The position numbers and the translations under genes were made by a program. A DNA stretch of 64,000 nucleotides. It comes from an uncultured Opitutia bacterium (GTDB taxonomy: Bacteria > Verrucomicrobiota > Verrucomicrobiia > Opitutales > Opitutaceae). Each line of letters begins with the position of its first letter. Position 1 is the stretch's first letter. This document shows, one piece after another, positions 28,450-35,972 of this stretch. The stretch covers positions 1-64,000 of the forward strand of contig CAIJZY010000010.1 in the NCBI GenBank assembly GCA_903825285.1, given 5' to 3'. The notes under the pieces are model-generated. The model was not told where the DNA came from. It was given only the letters and a program-made list of their open reading frames with translations, and ran no database searches.

Positions 28450-29352
28450 ATGGAACTACATCAACTGCGGTACTTCCTATCCGTGGCGGAAACAGGAAAT
28501 TTTACCCGGGCTTCGGAGCGCAACCATATCTCTCAACCTTCACTCAGCCAACAGATTATTAATCTGGAAAAGGAGGTTGGGCACAAGCTGTTCCACCGTC
28601 TGGGGCGCAAGGCGGTGCTGACGGAGGCCGGGACGACCTTTCTCGAGCGGGCGCGACGGATCCTCTTTGAGGTGGAGAACGCGACCAAGGAGCTGAAAGA
28701 CCACCCCGCCCTGGATCGCCGCATCACGGTCGGCGCGGTACCCACGGTGGCCCCCTACCTGGTCGCTCCCCTGATTGAGCGCTGCCGGGTGACCCATCCG
28801 AACCTGCAGGTCAACATGCGGGAGGACTTCCGAAGCGACCTGACCCGGGCGGTGCTGGAGGGTGAGCTAGACCTGGCGGTCGTCACCATGCCCATCCGGG
28901 ACCACCGGCTCTCGGTCGAGCCGCTCATGATCGAGCCCCTGCTGCTGGTCGTGGGCAAGAGTCACCCGCTCGTCGGGCGTTCCGAAATCACTGCCCACGA
29001 CCTCGCGGAGGAGACGTTTGTCACGATGGGCGACTCGAGCACGCTGGCCGCCCAGATCCGCAGCTTCTGCGGCGACCACAATTTTGCGCCGAAGATCGGC
29101 TACCGCTGCGCGCAGGTCGCCACGCTCAAGCTGTTCGTCGCCATGGGCGCCGGCATTTCCATCCTGCCCCAGGTCGCCCGGATGCCATCGGACCGCGACT
29201 CGCTGACCTACCTGCGGCTCACGGACAGCTTTCCCACGCGCGAGCTGGCCGTCATCCGCCACCTCCAGCGCTACCAGAGCCGCGGGGCCGAGCAGTTTCT
29301 CACCCTGCTGCGGGACCATGCCCGGATCGAGAGCGCCGGCAAAGTGTCCTGA
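28450..29352 (+). CDS. LysR-family regulator, OxyR-like
   Basis: 300 residues. The N-terminal winged HTH (1-65) is MELHQLRYFLSVAETGNFTR and HISQPSLSQQIINLEKE. The C-terminal periplasmic-binding-like effector domain (about 90-295) resembles OxyR around RRITVGAVPTVAPYLV. Aligned by eye with E. coli OxyR, the peroxidatic Cys199 position is Thr (GDSSTLAAQIRSFC), while the Cys208 position is kept. So peroxide sensing by the usual disulfide is doubtful. It is divergent from a small membrane gene, and an MFS gene follows 41 nt downstream. Confidence 0.88.
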   Translation: MELHQLRYFLSVAETGNFTRASERNHISQPSLSQQIINLEKEVGHKLFHRLGRKAVLTEAGTTFLERARRILFEVENATKELKDHPALDRRITVGAVPTVAPYLVAPLIERCRVTHPNLQVNMREDFRSDLTRAVLEGELDLAVVTMPIRDHRLSVEPLMIEPLLLVVGKSHPLVGRSEITAHDLAEETFVTMGDSSTLAAQIRSFCGDHNFAPKIGYRCAQVATLKLFVAMGAGISILPQVARMPSDRDSLTYLRLTDSFPTRELAVIRHLQRYQSRGAEQFLTLLRDHARIESAGKVS

Positions 29353-29393
29353 CAGTTGCGCCCGCGCGAAAAGTCCCAAGCTTCCTCGCCTCC

Positions 29394-30665
29394 ATGTCCG
29401 TTCCCGACCAGCACCATGCACTCTCCCCCGGCCGCGAGCGCGCGACGCTGCTGACGCTGGGCGCCGTGCAGTTCACGCACATTCTCGACTTCATGATCAT
29501 GATGCCGCTGGGCGCGCAGTTGATGCGGGGCTTCCGCATCTCGCCGGCGCAGTTCACCCAGCTGGTGGCGTGCTACGGGCTGGCCGCGGCGGTGAGCGGG
29601 TTCATCGGCGGATTCTACATGGACCGGTTCGACCGCAAGCGCGCGCTGCTGACGCTGTACGCCGGCTTTGGCCTCGCCACGTTCGCCTGCGGCCTGGCGC
29701 CGACGCACCACTGGCTCATGGCCGCGCGCCTCGCGGCGGGCGCATTCGGCGGGCTCGCGGGCTCGATGGTCACGGCGATGGTCGGCGACGTCGTGCCCCC
29801 GCACCGGCGCGGGCGCGCGATGAGCTGGGTGTCCGCCGCGTTCCCCGTCGCGTCGGTGCTGGGCGTGCCGCTCGGGCTGATCCTCGCGGGCCGCTACGGC
29901 TGGCACGCCCCATTCTTCCTGCTCGCCGGCTGCGCCGCGGCCAACCTCGCGCTCGCCGCGGCCGCGCTGCCGCACCTGCGCACCGCGGTGCACGGCCACG
30001 AGCCCGCGCGCCAGATGCGCGAGATCCTCGCCCACCCGGTCCACCGCCGCGCCTTCGCCCTGGGCACGATCGTGGTCATGGCCGGCGGCGTGCTCATCCC
30101 CTTCATCGCCCCGTCCTTCGTGGCCAACGTCGGCCTGGACGAGACCTTCCAGCTGCCGCTGTGCTACGCCGCCGGCGGGCTCGCCACCATGGTCACCCTG
30201 CCGCTCATCGGCTGGCTGAGCGATAAAGTGGACCGGCTCAAGATGCTGGCCGTCCTCACCGTCGCCGCCATTGGCGTCGTGCTGGTCCTCGTTCGGCTCG
30301 GGCCTTCCCCCACCAGCACCGCCGCGCTGATGATGGCGATGTTCATGGTCACGATGTCCGGCCGCTTCACGCCGGTCATGACGATGGTCACGAACGCCGT
30401 CGCGGCGCGCTACCGCGGCGGGTTCATGAGCGTCATCGCCGCGCTGCAGCAGGCCGCCAACGGCTTCGCCAACGTGTTCGCGGGGCTGTTCGTGACCAGC
30501 GGCGTGGGCGGCCACCTCGCCGGGCTGCCGCTGCTCGGCTGGTTCTCCGTCGGCTTCTTCATCCTCACCGTCCTGTGCGCCGCCGAACTGCGGGCCGCCG
30601 CGCCGCATGTCGCGCGGCCGGGTCACCACGAGCCCGTTGCCGTCCCCGCCGAGGTCGCAGCCTGA
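29394..30665 (+). CDS. MFS transporter
   Basis: 423 residues with about 12 membrane segments. The family loop between segments 2 and 3 reads GGFYMDRFDRKRALL. The middle loop is around HEPARQMREILAHP (about residues 200-213). It resembles drug/sugar-efflux type MFS proteins (AraJ-like, DHA1), where the first segments begin LTLGAVQFTHILDFMIMMPL. Substrate not readable. It lies directly after the LysR gene in the same direction and may be controlled by it. Confidence 0.87.
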   Translation: MSVPDQHHALSPGRERATLLTLGAVQFTHILDFMIMMPLGAQLMRGFRISPAQFTQLVACYGLAAAVSGFIGGFYMDRFDRKRALLTLYAGFGLATFACGLAPTHHWLMAARLAAGAFGGLAGSMVTAMVGDVVPPHRRGRAMSWVSAAFPVASVLGVPLGLILAGRYGWHAPFFLLAGCAAANLALAAAALPHLRTAVHGHEPARQMREILAHPVHRRAFALGTIVVMAGGVLIPFIAPSFVANVGLDETFQLPLCYAAGGLATMVTLPLIGWLSDKVDRLKMLAVLTVAAIGVVLVLVRLGPSPTSTAALMMAMFMVTMSGRFTPVMTMVTNAVAARYRGGFMSVIAALQQAANGFANVFAGLFVTSGVGGHLAGLPLLGWFSVGFFILTVLCAAELRAAAPHVARPGHHEPVAVPAEVAA

Positions 30666-30744
30666 GCCGCGCGGCCGGCGGGTCCGAGCTAGGGCTCGAC
30701 GCCCCCGGCGCATTCGGGACAATGCACCCGGTCCCTCCGCCGCC

Positions 30745-33381
30745 ATGAACCCAACCCCCGCCCCCGCCCTCCACCGGCCCGAGCTGCTCGCGCCGGCCGG
30801 CGACTGGGACTGCGTGCGCGCGGCCGTGGAAAACGGGGCCGACGCGATCTATTTCGGGCTGGAGCGGTTCAACGCCCGGATGCGCGCGAAGAACTTCACG
30901 CAGGCGGACCTGCCGGCGCTGATGGAATTCCTGCACCGCCGCGGCGTGAAGGGCTATGTCACCTTCAACACGCTGATCTTCACGCCGGAGCTGGCCGACG
31001 CGGAGGACTATGTGCGCACCATCATCGCCGCCGGCGCCGACGCCGCGATCGTCCAGGACGTCGGCGCCTGCCGGCTCATCCGCGCGCTGTCGCCGGACTT
31101 CCCGATCCACTGCTCCACCCAGATGACGATCACCAGCGCCGCGGGCGTGGCCTTCGCGCGGGAACTGGGCGCACAGCTGGTCGTCCTGGCGCGCGAGAAT
31201 TCGCTGGCCGACATCACCGCGATCAACGCCGCCCAGGCCGCCGCGCCGGTGGCCCTGCCGCTTGAGGTCTTCGTCCATGGCGCCCTGTGCGTCGCCTACT
31301 CCGGCCAGTGTCTCACCAGCGAGGCGCTGGGCGGCCGCTCGGCCAACCGCGGCGAGTGCGCCCAGGCCTGCCGCCTGCCCTACGACCTGATCTCCGACGG
31401 CCGCCTGGTCCCGCTCGGCGACAAGCGCTACCTGCTCAGCCCGCAGGACCTCTCCGGGATGGAAGTCCTGCCCGACCTCGTGCGCGCCGGCGTGGCCTCC
31501 CTCAAGATCGAGGGCCGGCTGAAGTCGCCGGAATACGTCGCCAGCATCACGCGCGTTTATCGCCAGGCGCTCGACGCGGTGTGCGGCAAGGCTTCCGGCG
31601 GAGCGCCGGAAGCGGGTGAAAATCGCACGTTGAAAGTTGAAAGCCCGGAGAGGGCGGGAGCTGGAAACCCTTTCAACTTCCAACCTTCAACCTTCAGCGC
31701 CCACAGCGCATCCGCGCGCTACGAGCTGGAGATGAGCTTCTCGCGCGGGCTCTACACGGGCTGGTTCCGCGGCGTCAACAACCAGGAGCTCGCGCACGCG
31801 CGCTTCGGCACCAAGCGCGGCGTGTACCTCGGCGAGGTGCTGCGCGTCGCGCACGAGGAAGTCACGCTGCGCGCCTTGGCGCCGCTCAAGCCGGGCGACG
31901 GCGTGGTGTTCGACGCCGGCAACCCGGAGGAGCGCGAGGAGGGCGGCCGCATCTACCAGGCCACGGTCGGGCGCGACGGCGAGACGAGCCTGCGGTTCGG
32001 CCACGGCGACATCGACTGGCGCCGCGTGCGCCCGGGCCAGCGGATCTGGAAGACGAACGACCCGGCGCTCGACCGCGAGGTGCGCGCGACGTTTGCGGGC
32101 GACAAGGTCCGTTTCCAGCGCCCGATCACGCTGGAGGTGCATGGCCGTGCCGGCACGCCGCTCTCCCTCGTTGCCAACGACGGCCACGGCCATGTCGTCC
32201 GCCTCGAGTCGGCCGTGCCGCTCGCCGCCGCCGACCGGCAGCCGCTCTCACCCGTTCGCCTGCGCGAGCAGCTTGGGCGGCTCGGCGGCACGCCGTTCGT
32301 GCTCGGCGAGCTGCACTCTCACCTCGAGGGCGAGGTCATCCTCCCGGTCAGCGAGCTCAACCGCCTGCGCCGCGATGCGGTGACGGAGCTGGATCGGCTC
32401 CGCGCCACACCCCAGCGGTGGACGACGACGGAATATCGGAGACCGGATTTTGTAAACCGGGCTTCGGATAACGTCACCCCAGAGCTCATCGCCGTCATCC
32501 GCCTGCCGGTTCAGCTCGAGGCCGCCTGGGCGGCCGGCGTGCGCACGGTGTACTGCGAGTTCGAGAACCCGAAGCACTACCGCGACACCGTCGCCCACTT
32601 CCGCGAGCTGCAGCTGTCCGAGCAGAAGCCCACGATGCCCCCGACGACGGAGCCGTCATCCTCGATCTGGGTCGCCCCGCCGCGGATCTTCAAGCCGGGC
32701 GAGGAGTGGATCCTGCAGCAGGTGCGCTCGAGCGAGGCCGACGGCTACCTGGTCCGCAACTACGACCACCTCGCGTACTTCACCGGCGTCCGCCGGCGCG
32801 GGGATTTCTCGCTGAACGTAGCCAATCCGCTGTCGGCCGACTATTTCCTCCGCCACCACGGCCTGGAGCGCGTGACCGCGAGCTATGACCTCAACGTCGC
32901 GCAGCTTGAGTCCCTGCTGCAGGCCGCGCCGGGCGCGTGGTTCGACCTGACCATCCACCAGCACATGCCGCTGTTTCACATGGAGCACTGCGTGTTCTGC
33001 GCGTTCCTCTCAACCGGGAAGGATTACCACGACTGCGGGCGGCCCTGTGACAAGCACCGCGTGGCGCTGCGCGACCGGGTCGGCGCCGAGCTGCCGCTGC
33101 GCGCCGACGCCGGCTGCCGCAACACCGTCTTCAACAACCGCGCCCAGACCGGCGCGGAGTATGTCGCGCGGCTGCGCGAACTGGGCGCACGAAATTTCCG
33201 CGTGGAGTTCGTCAACGAGGACGCCGCCGAGGTGACCCGGACGCTGACGAGCTACCAGCGGCTGCTGCGGGGCGAGGTGACCGGCGGCGAGCTCTGGCGG
33301 GAGCTGAAGCTCATCAACCAGCTCGGCGTCACCCGCGGCCAGATGGAGGCCACCCCGCAGGTGATCCACCGGAAGGCCTGA
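30745..33381 (+). CDS. Peptidase U32 family protein with in-frame palindromic insert
   Basis: 878 residues. The N-terminal U32 domain begins ELLAPAGDWDCVRAAVENGA and has the family signature EVFVHGALCVAYSGQCLTS then NRGECAQACRLPY. Members such as RlhA and TrhP hydroxylate rRNA or tRNA bases; protease activity is known for few. The C-terminal Cys-rich part has HCVFCAFLSTGKDYHDCGRP, possibly metal or cluster binding. Residues about 281-322 are encoded by palindromic repeat DNA (see 31588-31700) and have no counterpart expected in the family. The ATG at 30745 is chosen because homology starts there; the frame is open upstream. Confidence 0.88.
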   Translation: MNPTPAPALHRPELLAPAGDWDCVRAAVENGADAIYFGLERFNARMRAKNFTQADLPALMEFLHRRGVKGYVTFNTLIFTPELADAEDYVRTIIAAGADAAIVQDVGACRLIRALSPDFPIHCSTQMTITSAAGVAFARELGAQLVVLARENSLADITAINAAQAAAPVALPLEVFVHGALCVAYSGQCLTSEALGGRSANRGECAQACRLPYDLISDGRLVPLGDKRYLLSPQDLSGMEVLPDLVRAGVASLKIEGRLKSPEYVASITRVYRQALDAVCGKASGGAPEAGENRTLKVESPERAGAGNPFNFQPSTFSAHSASARYELEMSFSRGLYTGWFRGVNNQELAHARFGTKRGVYLGEVLRVAHEEVTLRALAPLKPGDGVVFDAGNPEEREEGGRIYQATVGRDGETSLRFGHGDIDWRRVRPGQRIWKTNDPALDREVRATFAGDKVRFQRPITLEVHGRAGTPLSLVANDGHGHVVRLESAVPLAAADRQPLSPVRLREQLGRLGGTPFVLGELHSHLEGEVILPVSELNRLRRDAVTELDRLRATPQRWTTTEYRRPDFVNRASDNVTPELIAVIRLPVQLEAAWAAGVRTVYCEFENPKHYRDTVAHFRELQLSEQKPTMPPTTEPSSSIWVAPPRIFKPGEEWILQQVRSSEADGYLVRNYDHLAYFTGVRRRGDFSLNVANPLSADYFLRHHGLERVTASYDLNVAQLESLLQAAPGAWFDLTIHQHMPLFHMEHCVFCAFLSTGKDYHDCGRPCDKHRVALRDRVGAELPLRADAGCRNTVFNNRAQTGAEYVARLRELGARNFRVEFVNEDAAEVTRTLTSYQRLLRGEVTGGELWRELKLINQLGVTRGQMEATPQVIHRKA
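31588..31700. repeat. Two palindromes inside the U32 coding sequence
   Basis: The first is GCTTCCGGCG-GAG-CGCCGGAAGC (31591-31613), a perfect 10-bp stem. The second has arms ACGTTGAAAGTTGAAAG (31627-31643) and CTTTCAACTTCCAACCTTCAACC (31670-31692). Both are read through in frame and encode about 38 residues rich in Gly, Pro, Ser and Glu, between the U32 domain and the following beta-rich domain. The second is of the TTGAAAGTTGAAAG type; a decayed relative occurs near 12953-12985. Confidence 0.8.
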
Positions 33382-33390
33382 GCCGGGATT

Positions 33391-33460
33391 GACCATGAAG
33401 GGCACGAAGCCCACGAAGGTTGCGATCCTCCCGCGGATCACACGGATGAGCGCGGATGCT
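33391..33460. repeat. CACGAA-type repeat arm, left of GNAT gene
   Basis: GGCACGAAGCCCACGAAGG (33401-33419), followed by GCGGATCACACGGATGAGCG (33433-33452). Both modules recur elsewhere in the window, including 60845-61003. Its partner in inverse orientation is at 34001-34032, on the other side of the GNAT gene. Confidence 0.7.
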
Positions 33461-33478
33461 GGGAACTCGTGGCCCAGC

Positions 33479-33952
33479 TCACCGCGGACTCTCGGCCGGC
33501 GCTTCCATCAGGACGATCTCAGGAAACTTGGGATGCGCGACTTTCACGACAAAGCCCAGTGAGCGGTAGAGCTTCATGGCCGCGGCATTGTCTCTGTAGA
33601 CGTAGAGGGAGTAGGCCACGATCGGATAGAGCCGAGGAGCCTCATGCATCAGGGCCGTGCAGAGCATACGGCCGTAGCCCTGGCCGCGGTGGGGCGGGGA
33701 GACAATGACGCGGGCGAGATGCGCGATGGTGCCGTCGCGGTGCTTCAACTGGCCAAAGCCCACCAGGCCGTGCGCCGGGTCCTCCAGTGCGAAGGTCGTG
33801 AAATCCGGCGTGTTGATGTCCGCCCACAGCGACTCGGCCGTCGCGGGCCAGCGGGCGCTCGGCCCCACCCAGCGGCGCAGCGTGACGGCGTCGGGCGACC
33901 ACGAGAGCGTGGTCGCCGCATCCGCAGCCGTGGCGCGACGGAAGATCGTCAT
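33479..33952 (-). CDS. GNAT-family N-acetyltransferase
   Basis: 157 residues. It begins MTIFRRATAADAATTLSWSP and has acetyl-CoA motif A in ARVIVSPPHRGQGYGRML (about 78-95) and the C-terminal strand MKLYRSLGFVVKVAHPKFPE. It resembles RimI/ElaA-type small acetyltransferases; the substrate is not readable. It is flanked by CACGAA-type repeat arms in inverse orientation, and the genes on both sides (U32, histidine kinase) are unrelated. It could therefore have arrived with the repeats. Confidence 0.88.
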   Translation of the reverse strand: MTIFRRATAADAATTLSWSPDAVTLRRWVGPSARWPATAESLWADINTPDFTTFALEDPAHGLVGFGQLKHRDGTIAHLARVIVSPPHRGQGYGRMLCTALMHEAPRLYPIVAYSLYVYRDNAAAMKLYRSLGFVVKVAHPKFPEIVLMEAPAESPR

Positions 33953-34000
33953 GGCTGCATAGAATGGCCTGCCGCCCCGCGAGCAATCAGCTTAATGGAA

Positions 34001-34032
34001 CCTTTCGCGTGCTTCGTGGCTTCGCGGTGAAA
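34001..34032. repeat. CACGAA-type repeat arm, right of GNAT gene
   Basis: The complement reads CACCGCGAAGCCACGAAGCA then CGCGAAAGG, matching the left arm at 33391-33420 in inverse orientation with several mismatches. Confidence 0.65.
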
Positions 34033-34036
34033 AATC

Positions 34037-35833
34037 TCACCGCGGCAGCAGGAACTGAAAGGTCGTGCCGGACCCGGGCTCGACGGTGCAGCTGATGCTG
34101 CCGCCATGGGCCACGACAATCTCGCGGGCGATCGCCAGGCCGAGCCCGGCGCCGGTGTTGGCCTGGCCGGGGGCGCGATAGAACCGGTCGAACACATGCG
34201 GCTGCACCTCGGGCGGGACACCCGGGCCCTGGTCGCTGACCGCAAAGCGGACAAACCCGAGCGGGGCGGGCGCGGCGCCGAGGGTCACGGTCCCGCGCGG
34301 CGGGGAGAACTTCGCGGCGTTCGTGAGCAGGTTGATGAACACGTGGCGCAGCCGCGCGGCGTCCACGTTGATCTCCTGGCCCGCCAGCTCGGGATCGAGC
34401 TGCACGTCAAGCGCCAGTCCCGCCGGCTCGAGGAAGCCCCGGGCCTCCGCCGCCACCTCGCCCAGCAGGTCCGCGACCCGCGTGCGGCTTCGGTCCAGGC
34501 TCGAGGCGCCAGCCTCCAGCCGCGCGAGATCCAGGAGGTTGTCGAGGATGCGCAGGAGCCGGTCGGCATCGTCGCGCGCCGTCTCCAGCAGCTCCTGCTG
34601 CGTCGGCGTGAGCCCCGCGATCTTCTGCTCGAGCAGGAGGTACACGGCCATGCGGAGGCTGGTGAGCGGCGACTTCAGCTCGTGGCTGACCGTGCCCACG
34701 AGGTTGGTCTTCGCGTCATCGAGCAGGCGAAACTTCGTCACGTCCTGGAGGATGACGGCCGCCCCCTTGAACTCGGTGAGCTTGTCGCCGATGGCGAGAA
34801 TGCGCGGCAGATAATGGCGGTCCTCGCGGGCCACGCGCAGCGTGACGACGCGGGCGTAGTCGGTCGGCAGGTAGTGCGTGCCCGTGGCCAGCACCGCCGC
34901 CAGCGGCTCGGCCAGCGCCGGCGGAAAGCCCGCGGCGAAGTCCGGCGACTGGGCCAGTTGCTCGGCCGCGGGGTTGCGCACCTCCTGGGTGCCGTCGCGA
35001 CCCACGACGAACACCGGCTCGGGCGTGGAGGTCAGCGTGGCCTCCATCGTGCGCTGCGTGCGGAGCACCTTGGCGAGCGTGGCGTCGCGATAGGCGCGGA
35101 GGTGGACGGCCATCGCGTTGAAGGCCTTGGCCAGCTGGCCGAGTTCATCCTTCGACGTGACCGGCACCTCCCGCTCCAGGTCGCCGGCGCCGAGGGCGGT
35201 GGCCGACGCGGTCAGGGCCTGGATGGGCTGCAGGAACGAGTGCGCCAGCCGCCACGCCAGATAGAAGAAGAGGGCGACGGCCCCCAGCATGGCGCCGACG
35301 AGCAGCCGGAGGGAGGCGTCGATCCGGTCCCGCATGCGCGTCTCGGCGCCGTAAATCGCCCGGTAGTCGCGCTCCAGCAGCCCGTCGAGGGACCGGTTGA
35401 GGGAGAAGAACGCGGTCTCCGCCTCCTTCATGAGGTCGAGCCCGCCGAGCGAGCCCAGCCGCAGCGTCTCGCTGCCGGCGCGGACGAACACGCGCTCCTG
35501 GGCGTCGAGCGCGTTGAGCAGCTCCGCCCGGTCGGCCTCCGGCTGGGCCACCAGCTCGTCATTCAGGCTGCGCTGGAAACGCGTGCTCTGCTCGACGAAC
35601 CGACGGCGCGCGCCGGCGAGGTTGCCGCCCTGGCGGGCATCACCCAGCGCGACGTTCATCTGGGCCGCCGCCTCGCGCAGGTCCCGCACCACCCGGATCG
35701 ACCGGAAGTTGCGGGCAAAGAGGTCCTCCACCGAGTCGCCCAGCTCCTGGCTCAGCCGGATGGCATACACGCCCACCACCAGGAACAGGAGCAGCAGCGG
35801 CAGCAGGCCGAGGGTGAAGCGCGTGCGGAGCAT
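34037..35833 (-). CDS. Sensor histidine kinase, KinB/NtrB-like
   Basis: 598 residues. Membrane segments at about 6-26 and 178-200 enclose a helical periplasmic sensor domain. Then come HAMP (about 200-252), a PAS-like domain (about 270-370), HisKA with the phospho-acceptor in VSHELKSPLTSLR, and the ATPase domain with NLLTNAAKFS, DQGPGVP and GAGLGLAIARE. Length and order match Pseudomonas KinB. It autophosphorylates and passes phosphate to the regulator encoded just upstream (35973-37307). A repeat of 126 nt separates the two genes. Confidence 0.9.
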   Translation of the reverse strand: MLRTRFTLGLLPLLLLFLVVGVYAIRLSQELGDSVEDLFARNFRSIRVVRDLREAAAQMNVALGDARQGGNLAGARRRFVEQSTRFQRSLNDELVAQPEADRAELLNALDAQERVFVRAGSETLRLGSLGGLDLMKEAETAFFSLNRSLDGLLERDYRAIYGAETRMRDRIDASLRLLVGAMLGAVALFFYLAWRLAHSFLQPIQALTASATALGAGDLEREVPVTSKDELGQLAKAFNAMAVHLRAYRDATLAKVLRTQRTMEATLTSTPEPVFVVGRDGTQEVRNPAAEQLAQSPDFAAGFPPALAEPLAAVLATGTHYLPTDYARVVTLRVAREDRHYLPRILAIGDKLTEFKGAAVILQDVTKFRLLDDAKTNLVGTVSHELKSPLTSLRMAVYLLLEQKIAGLTPTQQELLETARDDADRLLRILDNLLDLARLEAGASSLDRSRTRVADLLGEVAAEARGFLEPAGLALDVQLDPELAGQEINVDAARLRHVFINLLTNAAKFSPPRGTVTLGAAPAPLGFVRFAVSDQGPGVPPEVQPHVFDRFYRAPGQANTGAGLGLAIAREIVVAHGGSISCTVEPGSGTTFQFLLPR

Positions 35834-35843
35834 CAGGGGTTTG

Positions 35844-35969
35844 GAAGCACGAAGGCGGAAATTCGAATTTCGAGTTTAGGCTTCAAGGCAGGAATTCAAA
35901 AATGGAGCAACTGTGCCTGAGCTCGGCTTGGGCCTTCGCTCGAATTTCGGAATTTGCCCTTCGTGCTTC
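35844..35969. repeat. Long inverted repeat between regulator and kinase genes
   Basis: Arms of 31 nt at 35844-35874 (GAAGCACGAAGGCGGAAATT start) and 35939-35969 are complementary with few mismatches. The 64-nt centre has a weaker dyad around GGAATTC. The GAAGCACGAAGG module links it to the CACGAA family. It fills the gap inside the two-component operon. Confidence 0.85.
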
Positions 35970-35972
35970 TCA

